Part shown: in pieces, positions 16,162 through 27,962 of the stretch | Layout: each line of letters opens with the position of its first letter | How positions within the stretch are numbered: the first letter of the stretch is position 1 | NCBI RefSeq assembly: GCF_023016115.1 | Contig: NZ_JALKBH010000003.1 | Span: 124,001-188,000, forward strand | Source: Alcanivorax sp. S6407 | GTDB lineage: Bacteria > Pseudomonadota > Gammaproteobacteria > Pseudomonadales > Alcanivoracaceae | Reading direction: 5' to 3' | DNA length: 64,000 nt | Translations under genes and position numbers: made by a program | Notes under the pieces: generated by a model | Told to the model about the DNA's origin: nothing | Databases searched by the model: none | What the model saw: only the letters and a program-made list of their open reading frames with translations

Positions 16162-17250
16162 TTAGAACTTGTGTTCCATACCGATGCCGAAGGTATCAGC
16201 AATCGGATCGTCCAGACCCGGGGCGTCGTCGATGGCCAGTTCCAGGTTGCTGTAGTAGGCGTAAACCTTGGAGGCTTTGGCCAGCTTGTAGTCAGCACCC
16301 AGGCTCCACTGAGTCAGCTCGTCCTTCAACACGTCGCCTTCGGTCATGCCGTACTGGGCCTTCAGCTTCACACGGTCAATCTTCATGGCGCCGCTCAGGA
16401 CAACAGAGGTTTCTTCACCTTTGTCGACACCCGGCAGGGACTCGGTTTCTTCAGCCATCTGGTACAGGGCACCAAATTCGAAGTTGCCCGGCTTCAGGCC
16501 AACGGCCACACGGGTAATGTCGATGGTGGTGCTGTTGCCAGTCTCATCGACAGACAGCTCGTCTACCATGTCGCTGTCGTGGGAGATGGCACCGAAGAAC
16601 AGGTCTTTTTCGGCTACCAGGGACACAGACAGGGTATCGGCCAGGCCAGTTTCCGGCTTGCCGTCGTTGTCCAGATCCGCGCCTTCAGCCGGGATGAAAG
16701 CGGCGTTCAGGGTCACGATGTCAGCCAGCGCAGGAGTGCTGTACTGGATGATGTTCTTGGAACGGTTTTCACCGGACAGGATGTTCTTGATATCGCCACC
16801 GATATCATTGAACTGATCGATCTTGCCCTGGGCTTTCTTGGTGGGGGTGTCGAACATACCGGCTTTCAGGGTACCGAAGGCGCCTTTGAAACCACCGAAG
16901 ATGTTACGCTGCTTGAATACTGCATCACCGTCGTCTACGGCAATTTCATATTCCAGCTGGTAGATAGCTTTCAGGTTGGCCACGTCCAGATCAAAATCAC
17001 CTTTCACACCCAGGCGAGAGGCGTTGCTGTTCAGGGCCCACACATCTTCAGCATCGCTGATGGCGGTGTTGGCTTCTTCGATGGTCGGTACGGCGGCACC
17101 GTCCAGGTAGTCAAACAGCGCTTCCACTTCGTCAGTGCTGTTTTCCAGAGAAACGTTAACTTTACCGTAAACGGTCGGACCGTCAGCCAGAGCTACAACA
17201 GGCATGGCAACGGCAGCCCCCACAGCGATCGCAAGCAAATTCTTCTTCAT
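16162..17250 (-). CDS. Gram-negative trimeric porin
   Basis: 362 residues. The signal peptide MKKNLLAIAVGAAVAMPVVA ends at ALA-DG, and the mature protein starts TVYGKVNVSLE, the usual first strand of general porins. Strands alternate with acidic loops and the protein ends in a C-terminal Phe (GIGMEHKF), which is the outer-membrane assembly signal. It forms a diffusion channel of unknown selectivity. The start was placed at the ATG of MKKN because GAGGAG lies eight bases upstream; an earlier TTG in frame has no such site. Two hairpins follow the stop, as expected for a highly expressed monocistronic gene. Confidence 0.9.
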   Translation of the reverse strand: MKKNLLAIAVGAAVAMPVVALADGPTVYGKVNVSLENSTDEVEALFDYLDGAAVPTIEEANTAISDAEDVWALNSNASRLGVKGDFDLDVANLKAIYQLEYEIAVDDGDAVFKQRNIFGGFKGAFGTLKAGMFDTPTKKAQGKIDQFNDIGGDIKNILSGENRSKNIIQYSTPALADIVTLNAAFIPAEGADLDNDGKPETGLADTLSVSLVAEKDLFFGAISHDSDMVDELSVDETGNSTTIDITRVAVGLKPGNFEFGALYQMAEETESLPGVDKGEETSVVLSGAMKIDRVKLKAQYGMTEGDVLKDELTQWSLGADYKLAKASKVYAYYSNLELAIDDAPGLDDPIADTFGIGMEHKF

Positions 17251-17425
17251 TCCAACACTCCTCAATCAGGCAATATGTAATTGGCAAAGCAGCAGCGTGA
17301 CTGATGCTTTGTCTTAAAAGCATTGATTAACTGCTTGGCTGCGCAGTATGGGGAGGGGTAATGACGGAAAAGTTGCTCTTATGTGAAGTTTTTATTTCAG
17401 TGGAACCTGAAGGGGGCAAAACCGG

Positions 17426-18208
17426 TCAATCTGCAGTTTTTTTCGCAGCTTTCCAAGCCTGCTCCAGAGCCTCCACACCCAGAGAATTCAATGGGTTAGC
17501 ATTATTTCGCTCCATGGTGCGAAAGCGCCTTTCAAACTTGGCCGTGGATTTTCGCAAGGCCTGTTCGGGGTCAATTTTCAGGTGCCGGGAGAGGTTGACC
17601 AAGGTAAATATGACATCCCCGAGTTCATCTTCGATGGCATCTTTGTGACCGTTGTGCAGCGCCTCATCCAGTTCCGCCAGCTCCAGATTCACCTGTTCCC
17701 GCACCGGTTCGACATCCGGCCAGTCGAATCCCACCCGAGCGGCCTTTTTCTGAATCTTGGCAGCACGCTGCAAGGCCGGCATGCCCGCAGGCACGCCATC
17801 CAGGGCACTGTCATGCTCGCGTCCCTTGGCGGCGCGCTCCTGCTGCTTGATCTGCTCCCAGTTCACCTTCACGGCCTGCTCGTCCGCCGCCGGGTCATCC
17901 GCAAAAACATGGGGGTGGCGACGAATCATCTTGTCGCACAGCACCTGCACCACCTCATTGAAATCAAACAGCCCCTGCTCCCGCGCCATCTGCGAGTGAA
18001 AGACCACCTGTAACAACAAGTCACCCAGCTCTTCCTTCAACTCCGGGTAATCCCGCTGCGCAATCGCCTCCGCCACCTCAAACGCTTCTTCGATGGTATA
18101 TGGCGCGATGGAATCAAAGTCCTGCTTGATATCCCACGGGCAGCCAGACTCGGGGTCGCGTAGCTGGGCCATGATGGAAAGGAGCTGAGAGATTGGCGAG
18201 TCAGACAT
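17426..18208 (-). CDS. mazG: Nucleoside triphosphate pyrophosphohydrolase MazG
   Basis: 260 residues with two MazG domains. The first has the magnesium motif EEAFEVAEA and ELGDLLLQ and the substrate region CPWDIKQ; the second has ELGDVIFTLVNLSRHL. The enzyme hydrolyses noncanonical NTPs to NMP and pyrophosphate and, in E. coli, influences the ppGpp response. Here it lies just downstream of relA on the same strand, as in E. coli and Pseudomonas, but an AGTTAAC-type repeat of about 160 bases fills the gap. Confidence 0.93.
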   Translation of the reverse strand: MSDSPISQLLSIMAQLRDPESGCPWDIKQDFDSIAPYTIEEAFEVAEAIAQRDYPELKEELGDLLLQVVFHSQMAREQGLFDFNEVVQVLCDKMIRRHPHVFADDPAADEQAVKVNWEQIKQQERAAKGREHDSALDGVPAGMPALQRAAKIQKKAARVGFDWPDVEPVREQVNLELAELDEALHNGHKDAIEDELGDVIFTLVNLSRHLKIDPEQALRKSTAKFERRFRTMERNNANPLNSLGVEALEQAWKAAKKTAD

Positions 18209-18209
18209 A

Positions 18210-18371
18210 GCAGTGAACAGTTAACAGTGAATAGTGAACAGCGGAGCGATCACTCGCCGGTCATTCTTCATGGCTTTACGCCGCGCCCAAACCCCGGGCG
18301 CGGCCCCCTGCTTTCAGCAAAGAGAACACGCGCTCGCGAACTGTTAACTATTCACTGTTAACTGTTCACTA
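18210..18371. repeat. Heptad-arm inverted element, AGTTAAC family
   Basis: The left arm (18210-18243) has AGTGAAC/AGTTAAC units every 7 bases, and the right arm (18336-18371) has GTTAACT/GTTCACT units inverted. The core is about 92 bases, longer than in the copy at 9199, and contains CCGGGCGCGGCC. It separates relA from mazG; the right arm touches the last codons of relA. Confidence 0.8.
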
Positions 18372-20606
18372 TTTTTTATAGCGCCGCACCTCAAGCACAC
18401 CCTTGAGCTGATCCATCTTGGCCAGCACCTTGCCCAGGTTGCCCAGGGAGGCGATTTCCAGGGTGAGTAGCATGGTGGCGGTGTTGTCGTCCTGGTGGGA
18501 CTGGGTGTGCACCGCGGTGACGTTGACCTTTTCGTTGGCCAGTACCGCAATGACATCCTTGAGCAGGCCCTGGCGATCCCAGGCGCGCAGGAAGATATCC
18601 ACCGGATAGGTAATGCGGTCGGCTTCGCCCCAGCTGACTTCGATGACCCGGTTGGGATCTTCGCTCTGCATGGCCAGCAGCTTTTCACAATCGGCCCGGT
18701 GCACGGTAACGCCACGGCCCTGGGTAATGAACCCCATCACCTGGTCACCTGGTACCGGCTGACAGCACTTGGCCATGTGGGTGAGCAGGTTGCCCACGCC
18801 CTGAATGGTCACATCGCCAGTCTGGGTCGCCTTGGGACGGGACGGGACAAAATCCAGTTCCTGCTGGCTGCTGTCTGGCTGCAGGGCCTGCACCTGATTG
18901 ACCACATGGCCGGGACGCAGATCGCCCGCTCCCAGCGCCGCCAGCACGTCCTCACCGCTCTTCAGGTTCAGATGCGGGGCGAGCTCTTCCAGATCCACCT
19001 TGTCCAGCGCCAGGCGGGAGATCTCTTTCTCGAGAATGGCCCGGCCCTGGGTGATGTGCACATCACGGTCCTGTTTCTTGAACCATTGCTGGATACGGGC
19101 GCGGGCAGAGGAACTGGCCACATAGCCCAGCGACGGGGTCAGCCAGTCGCGGCTGGGACCGCCCTCCTTGGCCGTCAGGATCGACACCTGCTCGCCAGTG
19201 TTGAGGGTGTAGTTGAGCGGCACGATATGGCCGTTCACCTTGGCACCGCGACAACGATGCCCGACTTCGGTGTGGATGTGATAGGCGAAATCTACCGGGG
19301 TAGAGCCCGATTCCAGATCCACCACATGGCCTTCCGGGGTGAACACATAGACCCGGTCGCTGGCCATGCCGTGACGCAGCTCGTCGACCATGGCATCCGG
19401 GCTGTCTTCACCCAGCTCTTCATGCCACTCCAGCACCTGCCGCAACCAGGCGATACGCTGCTCGTAATCGCTGACGCCACCCTTGCCCTTCTTGGCGCCT
19501 TCCTTGTAGCGCCAGTGCGCGCAGACACCCAGCTCCGCTTCTTCATGCATGTCGAAGGTACGAATCTGCACCTCCAGCATCTTGCGCTCCGGGCCAACTA
19601 CCGCGGTGTGCAGGCTCTGGTAACCGTTACCCTTGGGGCTGGCAATGTAATCATCGAATTCCTTGGGCACGTGCTTCCACAGGGAATGCACGATACCCAG
19701 CACGCCATAACAATCACGGACTTCCGGTACCAGGATACGCACCGCACGCACATCGTAGACTTCACCGAAGTCCAGATGCTTCTTCTGCATTTTCCGCCAG
19801 ATGCTGTAGATATGCTTGGCGCGGCCATGTACTTCCGCACCCTTGATACCGTTCTTGTCCAGATAGCCGCGCAGCTGTTCCAGCACATCCTGAATGTACT
19901 GCTCGCGATCCAGCCGCTTCTCGTCCAGCAGTTTCGCAATCTTCTTGTAGGCACCGGGTTGCAGGTAGCGGAAGGACAGATCCTCCAGCTCCCACTTCAG
20001 CTGCCCTACCCCCAAGCGATGGGCCAGCGGGGCATAGATATCGAAGATTTCCTGGGCGACCTTGCGCTGCCGATCAGGCTCGGCTTCCTTCACCGCACGG
20101 ATGATAACGGTCCGTTCCGCCAGCTTGACCAGTGCCACGCGGACGTCGTCCACCATGGCCACCAGCATCTTGCGCATGTTGTCGAGCTGACCATCCTGCT
20201 GGCCAAGCACCGCCTTGCGGGTGGGATTCAGAGAGGTACTGATCGCCGCCATGCGCAGCACGCCCTCGATCAGGCGGGCCAGATCCGGTCCGAATTCCTT
20301 CTCCACTTCTACCAGGGAGATCTGCCCTTCACGGACCGACCGGTAGAGGATGGCGGACGGCAACACGTCCGTATCCGCACCCAGATCCACCAGCACTTCG
20401 GCCATTTCCAGGCCGATATCCAGACAGCCCTTGCCGTAGGGCCAGTGACGCCCGGCGGCTTCACCCGCTTGCTGACATTGCTCGGCCCGTTCACAGGCCT
20501 GCTCCAGCTGCTCACGGTTACGCAGCGGCGCCCGGGCTTCCAGCTGGGCCAGCCAGTCACGCCAGTGACTGGCCGCCCCTTCGGGCTGTCGACGAACAGT
20601 TACCAT
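18369..20606 (-). CDS. relA: GTP pyrophosphokinase RelA
   Basis: 745 residues, the length of E. coli RelA. The N-terminal HD hydrolase region lacks the HD..ED metal ligands, as in all RelA proteins. The synthetase follows (YDVRAVRILV, SPKGNGYQSLHT), and the substrate-loop motif EFDDY is the acidic RelA type rather than the basic SpoT type. TGS (VFTPEGHVVDLESGSTPVDFAY) and ACT domains complete it. It makes (p)ppGpp on stalled ribosomes. The start was set at the ATG of MVTVRRQ, which has GGAGAG upstream and matches the family N-terminus; an upstream ATG would put 11 residues inside a repeat arm. Confidence 0.95.
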   Translation of the reverse strand: MVTVRRQPEGAASHWRDWLAQLEARAPLRNREQLEQACERAEQCQQAGEAAGRHWPYGKGCLDIGLEMAEVLVDLGADTDVLPSAILYRSVREGQISLVEVEKEFGPDLARLIEGVLRMAAISTSLNPTRKAVLGQQDGQLDNMRKMLVAMVDDVRVALVKLAERTVIIRAVKEAEPDRQRKVAQEIFDIYAPLAHRLGVGQLKWELEDLSFRYLQPGAYKKIAKLLDEKRLDREQYIQDVLEQLRGYLDKNGIKGAEVHGRAKHIYSIWRKMQKKHLDFGEVYDVRAVRILVPEVRDCYGVLGIVHSLWKHVPKEFDDYIASPKGNGYQSLHTAVVGPERKMLEVQIRTFDMHEEAELGVCAHWRYKEGAKKGKGGVSDYEQRIAWLRQVLEWHEELGEDSPDAMVDELRHGMASDRVYVFTPEGHVVDLESGSTPVDFAYHIHTEVGHRCRGAKVNGHIVPLNYTLNTGEQVSILTAKEGGPSRDWLTPSLGYVASSSARARIQQWFKKQDRDVHITQGRAILEKEISRLALDKVDLEELAPHLNLKSGEDVLAALGAGDLRPGHVVNQVQALQPDSSQQELDFVPSRPKATQTGDVTIQGVGNLLTHMAKCCQPVPGDQVMGFITQGRGVTVHRADCEKLLAMQSEDPNRVIEVSWGEADRITYPVDIFLRAWDRQGLLKDVIAVLANEKVNVTAVHTQSHQDDNTATMLLTLEIASLGNLGKVLAKMDQLKGVLEVRRYKK

Positions 20607-20623
20607 TTGTCTCTCCGAGGCGC

Positions 20624-20696
20624 TGGACGCGCGACGCATGACGCCTGACGCTGAAGAACACTACGCGTCAGGCGTCCGGCATCAGGCGTCCGGCGC
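20624..20696. repeat. Heptad-arm inverted element, CTGACGC family
   Basis: The left arm (20624-20653) carries TGACGCC-like units and the right arm (20664-20696) GCGTCAG/GCGTCCG units, both with a period of 7. Only about 10 bases separate them, so the whole forms a compact long hairpin between rlmD and relA. Confidence 0.8.
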
Positions 20697-20698
20697 TT

Positions 20699-22039
20699 TT
20701 ATTTCTTTTCAAACAGCGCGATGGATTCCACATGAGTGGTATGCGGGAACATGTCCATCACGCCCGCCGCCTTGAGACGGTATCCCAGGGCAGTCAGTTC
20801 CCCTGCATCCCGAGCCAGCGTGGCCGGGTTGCAGGAGACGTAAACAATCTTCTTTGCACCAAATTTGGGCATGAGCTTCACCATCTCCAGCGCACCGGTG
20901 CGCGGTGGATCGATGAGAATACGATCATACTCCTTTGTGGCCCAGGCCTGACCATGCACATCCTGGCTCAAATCCCAGGCGTGAAACTCCAGGTTATTCA
21001 AGCCGTTACGCTCGGCGTTCTCGTAGCCACGCTTGACCATGGCCTGACTCACTTCCACGCCAACCACCTTCGCGGCACGCTTTGCCGCCGGGATGGTGAA
21101 GTTGCCCAGACCACAGAACAGATCCAGCACCGTGTGATCCGGCGCTATGTCCAGCAAATCCAGTGCCAACGGCACCATCTTGCGGTTGATCTCTCCGTTC
21201 ACCTGGGTGAAATCGGTGGGATGGAAGGCCAGTTCCACATCCGCAGAGGGATGGCGGTAGTAAAGCCGTTCTTCATGCTCTGCGCCGGTCAGTGCCGGCC
21301 AGATGCGATGCACCGTGCTTTCGTTGCCCGGTTGCAGGTACAGATGCCAGCCAAGGGGCTGACAGAAATCCAGCAGCGCCTGTTGATCCTCATCAGGAAG
21401 CGGATCCAGATGGCGAATAATCAGCGCAACAATGTCATCACCGGCAGCCAGCTCGATCTGCGGTATACGGCTACGACTCTTGAGGCTGTGCATCAAGGCC
21501 CGCAGCTCATCAAGGCGATGCCCTACTTGTGGCACCAGCACTTCACAACCATGCAGCTGGGCAATGAAGCTGTTTCGTTTCTCGCGGAAGCCCACCAGGG
21601 TTTCATCCTTGGCTTCCACATACTTCACACCCATGCGTGCCTTGCTGCGGTAGCCGGTGACCGGCCCGGTGAGTGGCGGCAGCCACTCTTTCGGCTCCAG
21701 GCCACCAAAGTGTTGCAGCTGTTCACGCAGCACCGCTTCCTTGCGCGCGATCTGCACTTCGGGGCTCATGTGTTGCAGGCTGCACCCGCCACACAGGTTG
21801 CTGTGTTCACAAGGAGGCGTCACCCGGTCCGGCGATGCCTTGACGATCTCCACCGCCTTGCCCTCGTCGAACTTCTTGCGCATGTAGGTGAACTTGAACA
21901 GCACCTCTTCGCCAGGCAGGGCATTGTCAATAAAGGTGGTCTTGCCATCCCGGCGGGCAATGCCCCGGCCGTCGTGACTCAGGGTTTCAATGCTGGCGGG
22001 TTCCGGCGTCTCCGGAAGCGGCTTGCGTTTACGTGCCAT
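20699..22039 (-). CDS. rlmD: 23S rRNA (uracil-1939 C5)-methyltransferase RlmD
   Basis: 446 residues. A TRAM domain at about 10-70 is followed by the 4Fe-4S ligands C77, C83, C86 and C165 (CxxxxxCxxC...C), a SAM-binding core (VLDLFCGLGNFTIP), the IDPPRTGA motif, and the catalytic cysteine in YVSCNPATLARD. It methylates U1939 of 23S rRNA. It is the gene immediately upstream of relA, the usual neighbour in gammaproteobacteria. A hairpin (CAGGACGTC paired with GACGTCCTG, 22070-22093) lies about 30 bases before the start. Confidence 0.95.
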   Translation of the reverse strand: MARKRKPLPETPEPASIETLSHDGRGIARRDGKTTFIDNALPGEEVLFKFTYMRKKFDEGKAVEIVKASPDRVTPPCEHSNLCGGCSLQHMSPEVQIARKEAVLREQLQHFGGLEPKEWLPPLTGPVTGYRSKARMGVKYVEAKDETLVGFREKRNSFIAQLHGCEVLVPQVGHRLDELRALMHSLKSRSRIPQIELAAGDDIVALIIRHLDPLPDEDQQALLDFCQPLGWHLYLQPGNESTVHRIWPALTGAEHEERLYYRHPSADVELAFHPTDFTQVNGEINRKMVPLALDLLDIAPDHTVLDLFCGLGNFTIPAAKRAAKVVGVEVSQAMVKRGYENAERNGLNNLEFHAWDLSQDVHGQAWATKEYDRILIDPPRTGALEMVKLMPKFGAKKIVYVSCNPATLARDAGELTALGYRLKAAGVMDMFPHTTHVESIALFEKK

Positions 22040-22113
22040 GGTTTCTCAATCGGTGGGATTCATGAACCCCAGGACGTCATCACCGACGTCCTGCAGAGTA
22101 TCGGATTGGTTTC

Positions 22114-22146
22114 GCTGTTAACTGTTCACTGATAACTGTTAACTGC
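22114..22146. repeat. Single heptad arm, AGTTAAC family, overlapping a gene end
   Basis: GTTAACT/GTTCACT/GATAACT units with a period of 7 and no inverted partner nearby. The TAA stop of the exonuclease gene is part of the repeat. Confidence 0.7.
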
Positions 22147-22915
22147 CTTTTTGCCAGGAATTCAGGAAAGACTGGAAATGCGCCAGGCCTTCTTCCGCCA
22201 GGTAGTCTTTCAGCAGGGTCAGTTCCTGCTCGTAACCGACCGGATCCAGCTCCCCGCGCATCAATTGGAAGCGCAGATACACCAGCCAGGTATTCAGCAC
22301 ATCGGTTTCGCAGTAATCACGAATCCCCTTGATGTCGCCGTCCTGGAAGGCATCGAACACCTTGGCGCCACTCATGCCCATCTTGCCGGGGAAGCCCAGC
22401 AGGGTAGCAATCTGGTCCAGCGGCGCATTGGCGCGGCCATTGTACATGGCCAGCACATCCATCAGGTCCAGATGGCGCTGGTGGTAGCGGCTCAGATAGT
22501 TGTTCCATTTGAAGCTGGAATCCTCGTTCCCGGTATCCCAGTAGCGGCGTGCCTGCACACCATGCTTGAGGGCACGGTAATGCAGCACCGGCAGATCAAA
22601 GCCGCCGCCGTTCCAGCTGACCAGGTTGGGAGTGAAACGCTCGATACCGTCAAAGAACCGTTCGATCAGCTCTTTCTCGGTGCTGTCTTCATCGCCCAGT
22701 GACCACACCTTGATGCCCTGGGTGGAACGCAGCACCACGGAAATGGCGACGATGCGATGCAGGTGCAGACGCAGAAACTCGGTGCCGTTTTCCTGGCGGC
22801 GCAGGTTGAACAAGGCACTGGCCGTGTCCTTGTCATTGAGGCCATTCAGATCATAGATCTGGCGCCCCCCGTCCAGATCCGGAATGGTCTCGATATCAAA
22901 TACCAGTACGTTCAT
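22139..22915 (-). CDS. Predicted 3'-5' exonuclease (PolB exonuclease-like)
   Basis: 258 residues with a DnaQ/PolB-type exonuclease fold. The ExoI motif is VFDIETIPD (Asp and Glu metal ligands), ExoII is VSWNGGGFDLPVL, and ExoIII is in IRDYCETDVLNTWLV with the final Asp. No polymerase domain is attached. It would trim DNA or RNA from the 3' end, but the cellular substrate is unknown. Its ATG overlaps the TGA of cysM, so the two are cotranscribed and coupled. The last residues (QKGS) and the stop are formed by an intergenic repeat arm, so the C-terminus may be slightly altered from the ancestral one. Confidence 0.82.
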   Translation of the reverse strand: MNVLVFDIETIPDLDGGRQIYDLNGLNDKDTASALFNLRRQENGTEFLRLHLHRIVAISVVLRSTQGIKVWSLGDEDSTEKELIERFFDGIERFTPNLVSWNGGGFDLPVLHYRALKHGVQARRYWDTGNEDSSFKWNNYLSRYHQRHLDLMDVLAMYNGRANAPLDQIATLLGFPGKMGMSGAKVFDAFQDGDIKGIRDYCETDVLNTWLVYLRFQLMRGELDPVGYEQELTLLKDYLAEEGLAHFQSFLNSWQKGS

Positions 22916-23817
22916 CCCTGCTCCCCGTTTGCCTGAAATACGCCGGTAGACAGATAACGATCGCCGCGGTCACAGATAATCGCCACGATCACCGCATTTT
23001 CCAGCTGCTCGCTAAGACGCAGGGCGCCCGCCACCGCGCCCCCGGAGGAAACACCACAACAGATGCCTTCTTCCCGAGCCAGCCGGCGCATGGTCTGTTC
23101 CGCCAGCGCCTGATCCATGTCCATCACCTGATCCACGCGGCGATCATCGTAGATGGACGGCAGGTACTCTTTCGGCCAGCGACGGATCCCCGGAATGGCG
23201 GAGCCTTCGGTGGGCTGCAGGCCAACAATCTGGATATCCGGGTTCTGTTCCTTGAGGTACATGCTGCAGCCCATGATGGTACCGGTGGTGCCCATGGAGC
23301 TGACGAAATGGGTAATGCTGCCCTCGGTATCACGCCAGATTTCCGGCCCGGTGCTCTCGTAATGGGCCAGCGGATTGTCCGGGTTGGCGAACTGATCCAG
23401 CACCCGGCCTTCGCCGCGAGCCTGCATGGCCTGAGCCAGATCCCGCGCTCCCTCCATGCCTTCTTCCTGGCTTACGGAGATCAACTCGGCGCCATAGGCA
23501 GCCATGGCATCTCGACGTTCCTGGCTCTGGTTGGCCGGCATGATCAGCTTCATGCGGTAGCCGCGCATGGCCGCGGCCATCGCCAGGGCAATACCGGTAT
23601 TGCCGCTGGTGGCTTCGATCAGGGTGTCACCGGGCTTGATCTCCCCGCGGCCTTCCGCCTTGAGGATCATGTTCAGGGCCGGACGGTCCTTCACGGAACC
23701 TGCCGGATTGTTCCCTTCCAGCTTCACCAGAATAGTATTGGTGGTGTCACCCGGCATCCGCTGCAGGCGCACCAGGGGCGTATTGCCCACGGTCTGTTCG
23801 ATGGTTTTCACATTCAT
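22912..23817 (-). CDS. cysM: Cysteine synthase B (O-acetylserine sulfhydrylase B)
   Basis: 301 residues of the fold-type II PLP enzymes. Lys43 in NPAGSVKDR is the Schiff-base lysine; TSGNTG (substrate loop) and SSMGTTGTIMG (phosphate cup) are present, with CGVSSGGAVAG near the end. CysM makes cysteine from O-acetylserine and sulfide or thiosulfate. The start was set at the ATG of MNVKTIEQ, 40 codons after the first possible one, because it matches the family N-terminus. It is divergent from barA. Confidence 0.93.
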   Translation of the reverse strand: MNVKTIEQTVGNTPLVRLQRMPGDTTNTILVKLEGNNPAGSVKDRPALNMILKAEGRGEIKPGDTLIEATSGNTGIALAMAAAMRGYRMKLIMPANQSQERRDAMAAYGAELISVSQEEGMEGARDLAQAMQARGEGRVLDQFANPDNPLAHYESTGPEIWRDTEGSITHFVSSMGTTGTIMGCSMYLKEQNPDIQIVGLQPTEGSAIPGIRRWPKEYLPSIYDDRRVDQVMDMDQALAEQTMRRLAREEGICCGVSSGGAVAGALRLSEQLENAVIVAIICDRGDRYLSTGVFQANGEQG

Positions 23818-23954
23818 GGCGCGAATTGTACCTAATTCCAGAAGGCTTGGGCGGTCAGGATGAAAATGAGTTCCTTGCCCGGGTTGCCAGCAGTCCGGCA
23901 TTCTCGGGCATAATGGAATGAAACAACAGACCGCCAACAGATACCTGGGGATTC

Positions 23955-26651
<2,697 letters not shown>

Positions 26652-26706
26652 ACGCTAACAGGTTACGCATGGATCGCCTCAATAATCTCCATTAAACTCG
26701 GCCACC

Positions 26707-27807
26707 ATGCGTGACAATACCCGTGATTACCTCGACCTGTTTCTGAACGACATCCCGTTGCTGGATGTCCGCGCCCCTGTGGAATTCAGCAAGGGCGCCT
26801 TTCCTGGCGCGACTAACCTGGCGCTGATCAACGATGATGAACGTCACCAGATCGGGATCTGCTACAAGCAGCAGGGCCAGCAAGCCGCCATTGATCTGGG
26901 CAACAAACTGGTCAGCGGAGCAGAACGGGACGCTCGCATGCAAGCCTGGCAGGACTGGTGGCAGGCCAACCCGGAAGGCTACCTGTACTGTTTTCGTGGC
27001 GGGCTGCGCAGCCAGACCACCCAGGCCTGGCTACAGGAAGCCGGGATTGACGCGCCACTGGTGACCGGCGGCTACAAGGCCATGCGTACCTTCCTGCTGG
27101 AACAGCTGGAGCAATGCATCGCCACCCTGCCCTTCGAAATCCTCTGCGGCCGCACCGGCTGTGCCAAGACCCGGGTGATCGTCGCCCAACCCAACGCGGT
27201 GGATCTGGAAGGTCTGGCTCACCATCGTGGCTCGGCCTTCGGCCGCCGCCCCGGCGGGCAACCGAGCCAGATCGATTTCGAAAATGCCCTGGCCATTGCC
27301 CTGATCAAGATGCGCGCACAGCAATACCCTGCCGTGCTGCTGGAAGACGAAAGCAAACTGATTGGCCGCTGCCACCTGCCCTTCTCCCTGCAGGACAAGA
27401 TCAAGTCTCAGCCTCGCATCATCATCAATGAATCACTGGAATCCCGGGTGCAAGTCACGCTGGAAGATTATGTGGCAGGACCACTGCAGGAGTATCGCCA
27501 GCACTTCGGCGATCAGGAAGCGTTGCAACAGCTGGGCGAGGCCTTGCTGTCTGCCATGGATCGCATCAAGCGCCGCCTCGGCGGCTTGCGCCACCAGCAA
27601 TTGCGACAGCAGCTGGAAGAAGCGTTGGCGGTGCAGGCCATCAATGGCGACACCGAACTGCATCGCGAATGGATCCATACCCTGCTGGCGGATTACTACG
27701 ACCCCATGTATGACTACATGATGTCGAAACGCGAAGGCGAGGTGCTTTTCGAAGGCAGCCGCGATGAAGTCAGTGCCTTTCTGAACGAGCGCGCCGCCAC
27801 CAGCTGA
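26707..27807 (+). CDS. mnmH: tRNA 2-selenouridine synthase
   Basis: 366 residues. The N-terminal rhodanese domain carries the active cysteine in YCFRGGLRSQT, and the C-terminal P-loop domain starts at about 138. MnmH converts 2-thiouridine at tRNA position 34 through a geranylated intermediate to 2-selenouridine. The Walker A reads GRTGCAKT, with Ala where the usual GxxxxGKT has Gly. No clear Shine-Dalgarno sequence was found. The gene follows barA by 55 bases. No selD is in the window, so the selenium donor must be encoded elsewhere. Confidence 0.9.
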   Translation: MRDNTRDYLDLFLNDIPLLDVRAPVEFSKGAFPGATNLALINDDERHQIGICYKQQGQQAAIDLGNKLVSGAERDARMQAWQDWWQANPEGYLYCFRGGLRSQTTQAWLQEAGIDAPLVTGGYKAMRTFLLEQLEQCIATLPFEILCGRTGCAKTRVIVAQPNAVDLEGLAHHRGSAFGRRPGGQPSQIDFENALAIALIKMRAQQYPAVLLEDESKLIGRCHLPFSLQDKIKSQPRIIINESLESRVQVTLEDYVAGPLQEYRQHFGDQEALQQLGEALLSAMDRIKRRLGGLRHQQLRQQLEEALAVQAINGDTELHREWIHTLLADYYDPMYDYMMSKREGEVLFEGSRDEVSAFLNERAATS

Positions 27808-27819
27808 AAAGACGGTTTT

Positions 27820-27847
27820 ACCACAGAGGTCACCGAGATCACGGAGG
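27820..27847. repeat. Single arm of the 9-bp-period CACAGAG family
   Basis: CCACAGAGG/TCACCGAGA/TCACGGAGG-like units; matches the left arm of the element at 11554 but no right arm was found. Confidence 0.6.
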
Positions 27848-27927
27848 AAGATGGGAGGTTGTCCCTGAGCCTTGGCGTTCGCTGTGATGAGGGTGGTGCT
27901 CACGCAAGCCAGATAAGAAACAAACAT

Positions 27928-27950
27928 CGCCAGCAGGCTGGCTCCTACGG
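27928..27950. repeat. REP-like element, copy 1
   Basis: CGCCAGCAGGCTGGCTCCTA with CGG following; the palindrome GCCAGCAGGCTGGC followed by TCCTACGG is the reverse of the Pseudomonas-type REP start GTAGGAGC. A second copy in the same orientation lies 190 bases downstream, with a heptad element in between. Confidence 0.65.
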
Positions 27951-27962
27951 TAAAGAATAGCG

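Noticed and set aside
16045-17280. Plus-strand frame opposite the porin gene
   Set aside because: Antisense shadow; the porin has a signal peptide, beta-strand pattern and C-terminal Phe.
18495-20648. 717-codon plus-strand frame opposite relA
   Set aside because: Antisense shadow of relA, whose motifs are complete and unmistakable.
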